Shown here in pieces: positions 1 through 8,336 of a stretch of DNA of 64,000 bases. The stretch comes from Bin55 sp965203735. Its GTDB lineage: Bacteria > Pseudomonadota > Gammaproteobacteria > Pseudomonadales > Azotimanducaceae. Under the pieces are notes generated by a model. The model had not been told where the DNA came from. It saw only the letters and a program-made list of their open reading frames with translations, and made no database searches. The DNA lies in the NCBI GenBank assembly GCA_965203735.1, contig OZ241909.1, forward strand, positions 2,666,001 through 2,730,000. Reading direction: 5' to 3'. Position numbers and translations under genes: made by a program. Position 1 is the first letter of the stretch. Every line of letters begins with the position of its first letter.

Positions 1-541
1 CGGGCACAAGGATTGTGTCGTCGTAGTTGAGCGTCATGTCGACGGTTTCCTTGTCCAGGTCCGCCAGCATCATCGAAGCAATGCGTTCCATCCGAACTTC
101 CGTGTAACGAGGTGCCGCCGCCGGGTCTCCATCAATGGAGCCGAAGTTTCCCTGCCCCTCCACCAATGGATAGCGCATCTTGAAGTCCTGTGCCATGTTT
201 ACGATCGTTTCATAGATCGCTTGTTCTCCATGTGGGTGATACTTTCCGACAACCTCTCCACCGACACGCGCTGACTTCATAGTGGGTCGATCATGTCGAT
301 TGTTGAGTTGATCCATTCCAAATAGACATCGTCTGTGTACCGGCTTCAAACCATCGCGGATATCGGGCAATGCACGACCGATGATCACGCTCATTGCATA
401 CCCGAGATACGAGTGTCGCATCTCGTCCTCTATGTACACTCGTACAATATCGCCACCTGTGGGACTAGGTGCAGAAGGATTCAATTCGTCGTCGTTATTG
501 GTTTCGTCTTCAGGACCAGACGAAGTGTCTTCATCACTCAT
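1..541 (-). CDS. gyrA: DNA gyrase subunit A, N-terminal 180 residues (cut by window edge)
   Basis: GyrA is the breakage-reunion subunit of gyrase, which introduces negative supercoils. I translated the reverse strand from the ATG at 541; the frame stays open to the window edge. The opening residues are a hydrophilic acidic leader (about 30 aa, rich in D/E/N/S), longer than in E. coli. The core then begins with IEDEMRHSYLGYAMSVI, ALPDIRDGLKPVHRR, KYHPHG and GQGNFGSIDGDPAAAPRYTE. The last block is typical of GyrA rather than ParC. The quinolone-pocket positions equivalent to E. coli Ser83 and Asp87 read Gln and Glu (HGEQAIYE). No strong Shine-Dalgarno site precedes the ATG. The catalytic Tyr region is at or just beyond the final residues visible. 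Identity is secure; the gene is partial only because of the window. Confidence 0.97.
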   Translation of the reverse strand, partial: MSDEDTSSGPEDETNNDDELNPSAPSPTGGDIVRVYIEDEMRHSYLGYAMSVIIGRALPDIRDGLKPVHRRCLFGMDQLNNRHDRPTMKSARVGGEVVGKYHPHGEQAIYETIVNMAQDFKMRYPLVEGQGNFGSIDGDPAAAPRYTEVRMERIASMMLADLDKETVDMTLNYDDTILVP

Positions 542-938
542 GGAAATGCACAAACAGTGCTAGAAATAAGGGAAGCGGGGGAAGTGTTATTTTACCGTAG
601 AGAGGTCTAGAAATACACCCTTTTCCAAGTGGAAATCTGTACTGATTGAGAAAACGTACAAGCACTCCTTGTCCTACAACCGCGTCAATTGCGAGCTCTA
701 GATTCAGGGGTCCAAATCCCTACAAAGAGTACCCGCTGATGAGCATGACTAGCTACTAACTTAAACGCTTAGGTCCTAAAACGAAATCTCCAGAATTGCA
801 ACCAATCAGCACGAATATAGAAAGAAACCTAGACCACAGTGTTGTTTAATTTCAATAGTTTACAGGAATTTTCTAACAAGCACTGAGAAGCAATTGGAGA
901 TCTTGTTACAAGGAAGCCTTGACTACTGTTTTACTGGC
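542..938. other. 397-bp intergenic region upstream of gyrA
   Basis: This stretch separates the gyrA start from the end of the next reverse-strand gene, so it should hold the gyrA promoter. Reading the reverse strand, a TAAAAT hexamer (589-594) lies about 48 bp before the gyrA ATG and could be a -10 box, but no convincing -35 sits at the right distance. I see no conserved ORF, tRNA or strong terminator. Short ORFs here show no family resemblance. Confidence 0.4.
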
Positions 939-3900
939 TTAAAGCTCACCGGGTCTGGTCCAGCGAATAGCGTCTGCGTAGACGTGGGTAGGTCTTGAAG
1001 CAGAAACGAGTTTAACGTTTACCGATCCTTGACCTAAGTCAAACTGTCCAATGATGTTCCAGCCGGGTGTCTTGGATCCTAGGTCGAAATCACGAATCCA
1101 CTCCTGGGTTTCATCGAAAATCTTGAATTTCCATTGCAGGTCCAGATTTCTTCGGGGTCTCCATCCCCGAGGAACGTGAAACGAAAGCGTCCACCGGTCC
1201 GTCTCTGGTAAATCAACTGTAAACCGTGCACTACCTATCTTGTCTCGGATCCACGCCGAAGCTACGGTTTTCCGGTACTTGCCGTAGGCTGTGCTCTCGG
1301 TCAATCTTCCCCAAGTTCCTTGCGGAACGCGAACCTCGGACTTTCGTGCGTAGTAGCTTCCCATCGCTGGCAATCCGTTATCCAGTTCAATCTGAAGCCG
1401 AGGTGGAGTAAACCATCCGATCGGACCCATGGATGTATATGGGGCAAGATTTGGCAGAGTTTGATGAACTACAAACCCCGGATCAAGATCATCGACGATG
1501 ATTCCAATCTCTCGTGTAGGAATCCAGTCACTATCCTCGGCAAATGGGGGAATGTCAACATTCTTTAGTTCGTCTCCAGCTGACGACCTTTTCCTCAAGG
1601 TGATTCCGCGTCGATTTCGTGAGAGACCCGGCAATAGGTGCGCGACTCGAACCTCATACGGAGTTATTAGGTTTATGCGTCTCGCCGAGTTTGCTGGAAT
1701 GAGAACTCCCTGTGATTCTGTGTAGTAGGGAAACATCCAATCCCAAGTCCTCTCGGTTGGATAACGCAGTCGAACAAGCCCAGCTGTTGGTTCCAGATTT
1801 CTTACAGTCACGCTGGTCTTGAACTGAGCGTTGCCGTCCAAGCCATTCGCAATTCGATCTACCGACATTCGAGACGCGACATATCCGGGAAGCGAAGAAG
1901 TCCTAATCCAGTCAGTGAGAAAAGGATCGATTGTCAATTTGTGCTCTTCAGCCAGTGTGAGCATGTCACGATAGGTGTAGGTCGTTCCCTCAAACTTCCT
2001 GCGAACGTCTGAGAGCCATTCGAATACTTTTGCTTCGCCATTGATCGAGAGCAGACCTTTCGCAATTTCGTCACTCTTGAATAACAGTAACTGCAGGTCA
2101 CTTTGGGCATCACCAGTCGGAAATTCCGAAAAGCTGAGGTCTTCGGCGTATTGCCACACAGATAAGCGGCGGCCGAATTCGGTAGCCAGAGATTGAATGG
2201 GCGCTGACACCCACTCTTCGGTCGTCTCGTTGGCGACAACAAGCCCGGAAAATTCTCCTATCACATATGGATTCACGCCAGTCAAATGTGCGACATGCGA
2301 AGTACCGTAGATCGAGAAAAACTGATTCGACCTACCAGAGAGTTTGGCTATGAGCGAAAGTGCGACTTGGTCCAAGACCTGCGAATATTCGCCAGCGGCA
2401 GACGTGACATCGGACCAAATTGCTTTGGGTAAGCTGGACCACAAGTTATCGGTTTCCAATCCCCACGCAAAGTACTGGGCTAATAGCTCAATCTGTTCTG
2501 ATCGAAGTTGCTCTCCGTCTTTGTTGCCATTGTCGAGGTGTTCAAAGGCTACATCCAGCAAAGCTCTAGGGAAGCCGTGTTCCTTCATTAGAACCACACC
2601 GGGAAGTACGGCAACTGAATCCATCCGCCATCCTCCGCCGACAGTACGAAGACGCCTAGGAACGTCGATGAATGCTAGGGCTCGCTGCGGAAGAGAGAAA
2701 CCGTTACTCTGGTAGCGTTGCAGCCAATCCCTGGCTTGAGACCGAAACGCGGATTCGAGTTCTGGCAACCAGGAGAGGTCTTTCACGTGGCTCCTGTGCA
2801 AATACAAAGCAATGTTCACTTCATCGACTGAAGTGTCCATACGCCCAAATGCTGATGCAAACAACCCTATCTCAGATACTGGGACGTGGGTCTTCACCCG
2901 GTAGTTCGATAACTCCGTTGTTTGTCTAGTCGTCTCGCCAGTACCGATCAGAGACCAATTTGATGGACTGAGTTTGACCTCCAAATCAACATCAAAATGG
3001 TCCGCGCCCCCATGACTCGACTTGTAGTCCTTTCGAACTGCCCCAGGGACTGGGTACCAGCAAACTCCCGGCATTAATGCAATGTATTTCGAGCTGTAAA
3101 TGGAACCATCTCTTCCAAACAGCGAAGTGGACTGAACTGGAACATTTCGATCGTTCATGTAATCAACCACGCTGTCAAAATAAGCAAATCGAGGATTAGG
3201 TCTGCCCCACGCTTCGATCTGTAGAGAGTGGATAGAGTCTGGATTGAGTGGGATTGGCGACGTGACTTGAAGCAGTCCTTTACCAAAATCGTAATTGGCG
3301 GTAGAACCGTTCAGTTCCAAATCTTGAATGTCCATTCCTGGATTGAACGAGAAAACCATTCGATTCAATTCGTTGGAATCGACGGTGAACTTCAATGTCA
3401 AGTCAATTTCGAGACGAGTATTGCCATTTAGGAGAACTCGACCCGATATGTCTGTTAGATCTATTCCTGTTTCTTCGTCTATCGACGCATGAAATTCGCG
3501 CCAATGTGCTGTTTGTCCAATTTCTCCAAGCACCCTTCCACTTGCAAGTCCGTAGGAACTGATGCCGGCTAGGAGGACCAACGGAAGGACAATTTGAAGC
3601 GTTCTCTTGTCTTGGCTGTCTTGACGCTTTATCCAAGTCGCCGCAAGCACTATAAGTGCAACAGTGAAAAGCAGTGTGGCCAGTCGCGAGAGAATCGTTG
3701 GAATTCCAACGATTTCGGGAACGATGTCCGACACGAACAGAGAGTCGTTTGATGAAGGTGAGACAAGAGGAAGTAGCGCATAGGGAGACTCGATGGTCAA
3801 GTAGAACCACATGACCATAAAGCCTGTGGCAACCGCTAACACAGCAATACGCAATCGAATCAAACTGCTCAACAACACAATGAAAGCGGACCAAAAAAGT

Positions 3901-4406
3901 AGCGTCACCGGAGCATCGAGAAATAGGAGATTTGCAACAGAAACTAAATTGATTGGTTCGGCAAAATCGAAACTTGAGACAGCAGCAACTAGCCCGATCA
4001 CGCATGGAATGAGTAAGGCAATCACCGCGAGGAGCCAAACCAAAGCGGATACTGCGATTACACGGCCGACCAATAACTCAAGGTTTGAAACGGGTTTCGC
4101 ATCCAAGACTTCCTGAATTCGACTTCGGCTATGGCGATGCGGTGCATCGAACAATAGAAACAATGCAACGAATTGAAAGATCAAGAAGAACGAAGGATCG
4201 ATGTTTTCCAAGAGGTACTTGGGAGTGGCGGCTCCATACGTTGGAGAATACGGAGCAACAAATGTCAGGATCAGACATGAAAGACCGAATGCGACAAGTA
4301 CGGTTAGCGGAAGGACAAATTGCAGAAGTTTGAAACGCGAAAGACGCTTGGCCGTTTCGAATTCAGTGCGAGCGACACTTAAGATTCTGCTAGCAAAGGT
4401 GGTCAT
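939..4406 (-). CDS. ABC-2 type permease fused to inactive M1-peptidase-like domain and golvesin-like tail
   Basis: 1155 aa. Residues about 25-295 contain seven hydrophobic segments of the ABC-2 permease type. A large periplasmic part (about 330-1030) resembles the gluzincin (M1 aminopeptidase) domain found in 'permease/M1 aminopeptidase' fusions. The zinc motif is lost: where HEXXH would lie, the sequence reads IELLAQYFAWG. The last 120 or so residues look like a golvesin/Xly-type carbohydrate-binding fold, with the terminal VYADAIRW signature. The family is usually paired with an ABC ATPase, but none lies next to this gene: gyrA is downstream and ubiG is divergent. I infer an inner-membrane transporter or extracellular sensing role with a non-catalytic peptidase fold. 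The ATG at 4406 precedes a short cytosolic segment. Substrate is unknown. Confidence 0.8.
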   Translation of the reverse strand: MTTFASRILSVARTEFETAKRLSRFKLLQFVLPLTVLVAFGLSCLILTFVAPYSPTYGAATPKYLLENIDPSFFLIFQFVALFLLFDAPHRHSRSRIQEVLDAKPVSNLELLVGRVIAVSALVWLLAVIALLIPCVIGLVAAVSSFDFAEPINLVSVANLLFLDAPVTLLFWSAFIVLLSSLIRLRIAVLAVATGFMVMWFYLTIESPYALLPLVSPSSNDSLFVSDIVPEIVGIPTILSRLATLLFTVALIVLAATWIKRQDSQDKRTLQIVLPLVLLAGISSYGLASGRVLGEIGQTAHWREFHASIDEETGIDLTDISGRVLLNGNTRLEIDLTLKFTVDSNELNRMVFSFNPGMDIQDLELNGSTANYDFGKGLLQVTSPIPLNPDSIHSLQIEAWGRPNPRFAYFDSVVDYMNDRNVPVQSTSLFGRDGSIYSSKYIALMPGVCWYPVPGAVRKDYKSSHGGADHFDVDLEVKLSPSNWSLIGTGETTRQTTELSNYRVKTHVPVSEIGLFASAFGRMDTSVDEVNIALYLHRSHVKDLSWLPELESAFRSQARDWLQRYQSNGFSLPQRALAFIDVPRRLRTVGGGWRMDSVAVLPGVVLMKEHGFPRALLDVAFEHLDNGNKDGEQLRSEQIELLAQYFAWGLETDNLWSSLPKAIWSDVTSAAGEYSQVLDQVALSLIAKLSGRSNQFFSIYGTSHVAHLTGVNPYVIGEFSGLVVANETTEEWVSAPIQSLATEFGRRLSVWQYAEDLSFSEFPTGDAQSDLQLLLFKSDEIAKGLLSINGEAKVFEWLSDVRRKFEGTTYTYRDMLTLAEEHKLTIDPFLTDWIRTSSLPGYVASRMSVDRIANGLDGNAQFKTSVTVRNLEPTAGLVRLRYPTERTWDWMFPYYTESQGVLIPANSARRINLITPYEVRVAHLLPGLSRNRRGITLRKRSSAGDELKNVDIPPFAEDSDWIPTREIGIIVDDLDPGFVVHQTLPNLAPYTSMGPIGWFTPPRLQIELDNGLPAMGSYYARKSEVRVPQGTWGRLTESTAYGKYRKTVASAWIRDKIGSARFTVDLPETDRWTLSFHVPRGWRPRRNLDLQWKFKIFDETQEWIRDFDLGSKTPGWNIIGQFDLGQGSVNVKLVSASRPTHVYADAIRWTRPGEL

Positions 4407-4593
4407 TGAAGCCTGCGCATCATGTTCCCTCTGTCTAGTCTAATTCTTGAACGACGAGGTTGAAGACACAATTCGCTAGTCCGGTGGACATCATTTTCGC
4501 TGTTGTCTATGTTCAAAATTAGTTATTCACCGGTCATTTGAACGGAGTCACTGCGTTACCATTGCAAGTCACTCGAACTCCCTTTGACTCTGC

Positions 4594-5289
4594 ATGAACG
4601 TAGATCCCGCTGAAATTCAAAAGTTTGAGTCGCTTGCTCAAAGATGGTGGGACAAGGATGGTGAGTTCCGGCCACTACATGACATCAACGACGTTCGAGT
4701 TCGATTCATAGCCGATCGAGCAATAATTAGAGGAGCAGATGTACTCGATGTGGGGTGCGGAGGAGGAATTCTGACCGAGAGCCTTGCAAGCCACGGGGCC
4801 ATTCCTACTGGAATTGACCCTGCCCCAGGACCTCTTACTGTTGCCAAGCTACATGCCGTGGAAATGGGATTGCAGGACCATCTGAAGTACTTCCAATCCA
4901 CGGCAGAAGAATACTCGCAAGAGAAGCAGCAGTTCGATATTGTGACTGCCATGGAAATTCTGGAACATGTTCCAGACTTCTCTGAGACTATGCGGGCATT
5001 GGCCAGTCTCACCAAGTCTGGAGGAGATGTCTTTCTCTCCACCATCAATCGCAAGCCTGTCGCGTATCTCTTTGCAATCCTAGGTGCGGAGTACGTTCTC
5101 AATGTCCTTCCGAGAGGTACGCACGAGTATCGGAAATTCATAAAGCCATCTGAACTTTCCCAAGCAGCCAGAGAAGCTGGATTGATAGTGCGTCAGGTCA
5201 AAGGCTACAGCTACAATCCGTTCAGTCGTTCGGCATCTCTCGTTTCCAATCCTAACGTCAACTATCTGTTTCACGCGCAAAAACCGTAA
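4594..5289 (+). CDS. ubiG: Ubiquinone biosynthesis O-methyltransferase UbiG
   Basis: 231 aa, close to the 240-aa E. coli enzyme. UbiG carries out both SAM-dependent O-methylations in ubiquinone biosynthesis. Seen here: N-terminal FESLAQRWWD and PLHDIN blocks typical of UbiG, SAM motif I VLDVGCGGG (residues 50-58), an acidic SAM-binding post-motif around GIDPA, and the EILEHVPD block. The C-terminus carries the GTHEYRKFIKPSEL and GYSYNP segments shared by UbiG proteins. It is divergent from the permease gene and followed after 76 bp by yciK. In pseudomonads a phosphatase gene (mupP) lies between these two; it is absent here. Presence of ubiG supports aerobic respiration with ubiquinone. Confidence 0.96.
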   Translation: MNVDPAEIQKFESLAQRWWDKDGEFRPLHDINDVRVRFIADRAIIRGADVLDVGCGGGILTESLASHGAIPTGIDPAPGPLTVAKLHAVEMGLQDHLKYFQSTAEEYSQEKQQFDIVTAMEILEHVPDFSETMRALASLTKSGGDVFLSTINRKPVAYLFAILGAEYVLNVLPRGTHEYRKFIKPSELSQAAREAGLIVRQVKGYSYNPFSRSASLVSNPNVNYLFHAQKP

Positions 5290-5303
5290 ACACCCAAGGG
5301 TGT
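5290..5303. repeat. Short inverted repeat between ubiG and yciK
   Basis: ACACCC and GGGTGT form a perfect 6-bp inverted repeat with only two bases between the arms, directly after the ubiG stop codon. No T-run follows, so it is a poor intrinsic terminator; a protein-binding palindrome or an attenuating hairpin are alternatives. Function unproven. Confidence 0.3.
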
Positions 5304-5365
5304 ATTAGTGGATCAGAATCAAGCTACTGCTTCTAGTCCGTATCTCTCGCCCAAAGAGGAGTTAC

Positions 5366-6118
5366 ATGTCTTACGTACCACCAGAGGACCTCTTAAAAGG
5401 TCGCGTCATCGTCGTCACCGGTGCTGGTGATGGAATTGGTCGAGTTGCAGCAAGGACGTTCGCGCAGCACGGTGCTTCAGTGGTACTCCTGGGCCGCACA
5501 CGAAGCAAGCTTGAGTCCATCAACGATGAGATTAAGCAGTTTGGTTCAACCAACCCTCTAATCGTTCCCGTAGACTTAGCGCGATTTGATGAGTCCAGCT
5601 CGGCCGACTTGCAGAACGGAGTTCGCGATGTGTTCGGACACCTTGATGGCTTACTGCACAACGCCTCCATTCTGGGTCCCAAAGTTCCAATCGAGAAATA
5701 CCCTTACCAAGACTGGCAACAAGTGATCCAAGTCAATGTACACGCCCAGTTCCTAGTAACACAGTCCCTCCTTCCCCTGCTACGTCAATCCGATGACGCC
5801 TCTGTGATTCTCACTTCCTCAGGTGTTGGCCGAAGAGGGAGAGCGTATTGGGGTGCCTATTCCGCTTCCAAGTTCGCCACAGAGTCTCTAATGGAAATCT
5901 TGGCGGATGAATTGAGCAGCGAGAAAAACATTCGAGTCAATTCCCTAAATCCAGGAGGTACCCGTACGACCATGAGGGCTCAGGCATATCCTGCGGAAGA
6001 TCCAACCACACTTCCTACCCCGGAGGATCATATGCCTCTCTACTTGTATCTTATGGGACCCGATTCGAGAGGTATAACCGGCCAAAAGTTCGATGTGACT
6101 TCTTGGTCTTTACTCTAG
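5366..6118 (+). CDS. yciK: YciK-type short-chain dehydrogenase/reductase
   Basis: 250 aa, a classic SDR. It shows the cofactor motif TGAGDGIG (residues 19-26), the NAS (HNAS) block, a catalytic Ser in LTSSGVGRRGRAYWG, and the YSASK Tyr/Lys pair. YciK is widely conserved in gammaproteobacteria; its physiological substrate is not established. The start at 5366 follows an AGGAG-like sequence (AAAGAGGAGTTAC), a good ribosome site. It ends by overlapping the convergent rluB stop by 4 bp. The short C-terminal extension after GPDSRGITGQ is typical of the YciK group rather than of fatty-acid-type SDRs. Co-location with ubiG is a conserved gammaproteobacterial arrangement. Confidence 0.9.
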   Translation: MSYVPPEDLLKGRVIVVTGAGDGIGRVAARTFAQHGASVVLLGRTRSKLESINDEIKQFGSTNPLIVPVDLARFDESSSADLQNGVRDVFGHLDGLLHNASILGPKVPIEKYPYQDWQQVIQVNVHAQFLVTQSLLPLLRQSDDASVILTSSGVGRRGRAYWGAYSASKFATESLMEILADELSSEKNIRVNSLNPGGTRTTMRAQAYPAEDPTTLPTPEDHMPLYLYLMGPDSRGITGQKFDVTSWSLL

Positions 6119-6963
6119 GGCGAACTTGTTCCGACGTGCCGGGTGTCGAGCCCGGGGTAAGGTATTAACAACGAACCTTTTGTGTGTCGTTTGGAGTCCG
6201 TGGTGGTCTTGACCAATGCCGGAACATCCAGCCATGTACACACGGCTGCTACATCTCTAGCATCCATTTCCCGCAGCTTTCCAGTGGGCATTGCTTTCGG
6301 GAGCACTATGGGACCGAACCGAACCCTTTTCAGTCGCGACACTTTGGATCCCACGTGTTCAAACAACCTGCGCACTTCCTTGTTGCGCCCTTCCATTAGT
6401 ACGACGTGGTACCAATGATTCAAGCCTGATCCATCGTAGTACTGAATATCTGAGAATCGACACCAAGAACTGTCAATCAGCGCTCCGTTCTTAAGGGTTT
6501 CGAGCTTGGAATCCGAAAGCTTGCCAATGACACGAACCGCATACTCCCGATCTATGACAGAACTTGGGTGCATGAGTTGATGTGCGACCAAACCATGATT
6601 CGTGAAAAGCAGAAGTCCACTTGTGTTCAAGTCCAGTCTGCCTACGGAAATCCAACGACCAGTCGCTAATTTCGGGAGATGCGAGAATACAGATGGGCGG
6701 TTTTCGGGATCTTTTCGCGCGACAATTTCCCCCACTTTCTTGTTCATGACAAGAATGCGGGTAGTACGAGGAGTATCGAGATTTCTTAACTGCTTCCCAT
6801 CTACCTCGATCTTCGATTCAATACCAACACGTTGTCCTTGATGCGCTACTTCGCCGTCAACTACTACTCGCCCCGCAGCGATCCATTGCTCCATCTTGCG
6901 TCGTGACCCAAGACCCAAGTCGGCAAGCACCTTTTGAAGTTTTTGGGTATCCGCTGTCATCAA
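6115..6963 (-). CDS. rluB: 23S rRNA pseudouridine synthase RluB
   Basis: 282 aa. RluB isomerises a uridine in helix 90 near the peptidyl transferase centre of 23S rRNA (U2605 in E. coli). An S4 RNA-binding domain occupies about residues 6-65 (KVLADLGLGSRRKMEQWI, GRVVVDG). The RsuA-family catalytic motif GRLDLNTSG places the nucleophilic Asp at 111. The later LMEGRNKEVRRLFEHVG block is also diagnostic. The C-terminal tail of about 45 residues after AVCTWLDV is not conserved and lacks the long basic tail of some RluB proteins. It follows scpB with 2 bp between the genes, the order known from many proteobacteria (scpA-scpB-rluB). RluE/RluF are less likely given the context. Confidence 0.93.
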   Translation of the reverse strand: MMTADTQKLQKVLADLGLGSRRKMEQWIAAGRVVVDGEVAHQGQRVGIESKIEVDGKQLRNLDTPRTTRILVMNKKVGEIVARKDPENRPSVFSHLPKLATGRWISVGRLDLNTSGLLLFTNHGLVAHQLMHPSSVIDREYAVRVIGKLSDSKLETLKNGALIDSSWCRFSDIQYYDGSGLNHWYHVVLMEGRNKEVRRLFEHVGSKVSRLKRVRFGPIVLPKAMPTGKLREMDARDVAAVCTWLDVPALVKTTTDSKRHTKGSLLIPYPGLDTRHVGTSSP

Positions 6964-6965
6964 AT

Positions 6966-7520
6966 CTACGCATTGGACGCTTGCAACTCGTTCAGCGGGG
7001 GCAAATCGTCGAGAGACTTTAGGCTGAAGTAGTCCAAGAAAGATCGTGTCGTCCCATACATCATGGGTCGACCTGGTAGCTCCTTTTGACCAAGCTCACG
7101 TATCCAGCCGCGATCTACAAGTGTCCGCAGTGTATAGGAACTGACGGCAACTCCTCGGACCTGTTCAATTTCGCCTCGCGTAATTGGTTGCCTATATGCG
7201 ATAAGTGCAAGAGTTTCTAGTAGTGCACGAGAATAGCGTCTTGGTCGCTGTATCCACAACTTGGCGATCCATTTATTGAATTCAGGTTTTACCTGAATTC
7301 GAAATCCCGAACCGACCTCGACAAGCTCGTATGCTCGATCGTTACAGTCTTCACGGATGAGACTCAACGATTCATCTATCAATTGGGCAACAGCAACATT
7401 GTCAACGTCTTCGTCGTTTTCCTTGAGCAAATTGGAAAGTTGGCTCCGACTTAGAGGGTCTTCGGCTACAAGAAGCAACGCCTCAATGGCCTTCCGTACT
7501 TCATTCAGTTCAATCATCAC
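6966..7520 (-). CDS. scpB: Segregation and condensation protein B
   Basis: 184 aa, the usual size. ScpB is the winged-helix (kite) partner of ScpA in the SMC or MksB/MukB-like condensin that compacts and segregates the chromosome. Seen: N-terminal IEALLLVAEDPLS winged-helix start, the central ALLETLALIAYRQPITRGEIEQVRGV block that is the family signature, and LPGRPMMYGTTRSFLDYFSLKSLDDLPPL near the end. It lies 9 bp after scpA. No smc gene occurs in this window. Confidence 0.95.
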   Translation of the reverse strand: MMIELNEVRKAIEALLLVAEDPLSRSQLSNLLKENDEDVDNVAVAQLIDESLSLIREDCNDRAYELVEVGSGFRIQVKPEFNKWIAKLWIQRPRRYSRALLETLALIAYRQPITRGEIEQVRGVAVSSYTLRTLVDRGWIRELGQKELPGRPMMYGTTRSFLDYFSLKSLDDLPPLNELQASNA

Positions 7521-7529
7521 AAGAGTCGC

Positions 7530-8336
7530 TTAACCGATTTCGTTTGTACGTGCGACAAAAATGGGTTCATAAGATCCGTGTTGCACAACCGAAACCAAAC
7601 CGTCTCGAAGAAGTTCGAGCAAGGCCAACAGTGTGACAACTGCTCCTTCTCGACGTTCAGAAACATTAATCAATTCCAGAAAAGATAAGTAACCATCTTT
7701 GACTGAGAGCGAACTCAAGAGACTAGTCATTCGTTCTCGGACAGAGAGAGACTCCACATCGATGGCGTGCGGGCTTCGAAGGTTGTCGCGTTCCAGCACT
7801 TCCGAAAATGCAACCAAGAGCTCTCGAAGTTCCACTTTTGGAGGCTCGACTTCGATTGGTTCATCCGATCGTTCCACCGAGACAACAAAGATATCTCTAT
7901 CAACCCTTGGAAGTTCGTCGATTCCCTCAGCGGCTTTTTGAAACACTTCGTATTCCAACAACCTGCGAACAAGCTCAGCCCGAGGATCCTCCTCGTCTTC
8001 CGAGTCTTCACTCCTGCGAGGAAGCAACATACGCGATTTGAGCTCCGCAAGGGTTGCAGCCATCACCAGATAGTCCCCCGCAAGTTCCAAGCGCAACGAC
8101 GTTAAAACGTCGATGTAGGCCATGTACTGTTCGGTTACCTCGGCAACCGGAATATCCAAAATGTCGAGGTTCTTTCTCCGAATGAGATACAACAGAAGGT
8201 CTAGAGGCCCTTCGAACGCCTCCAAGATGACGATCAGAGCATCGGGTGGAATAAACAGATCATCAGGTAACGGATAGTCGTTCTGAACGACGAGAGAGTC
8301 TTCCGCCAGGGCTTGTTCTTCCACCGTGTCGCTCAT
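7530..8336 (-). CDS. scpA: Segregation and condensation protein A
   Basis: 268 aa kleisin, bridging the SMC heads and binding ScpB. Family marks: FEGPLDLLLYLIRRKNLDILDIPVAEVTEQY near residues 40-70, then YLVMAATLAELKSRMLLP. An acidic, variable middle follows (SEDSEDEEDPRAELVRRLLEYE). The C-terminal winged helix ends in the VTLLALLELLRDGLV block. The ATG at 8336 overlaps the trpS stop by 4 bp (ATGA), so translation is probably coupled to trpS. Confidence 0.95.
   Translation of the reverse strand: MSDTVEEQALAEDSLVVQNDYPLPDDLFIPPDALIVILEAFEGPLDLLLYLIRRKNLDILDIPVAEVTEQYMAYIDVLTSLRLELAGDYLVMAATLAELKSRMLLPRRSEDSEDEEDPRAELVRRLLEYEVFQKAAEGIDELPRVDRDIFVVSVERSDEPIEVEPPKVELRELLVAFSEVLERDNLRSPHAIDVESLSVRERMTSLLSSLSVKDGYLSFLELINVSERREGAVVTLLALLELLRDGLVSVVQHGSYEPIFVARTNEIG

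Noticed and set aside
3403..4038. 211-codon reverse-strand ORF inside the permease gene
   Set aside because: It lies in another frame of the permease coding region and has Cys/Ser/Arg-rich composition typical of a shadow ORF.
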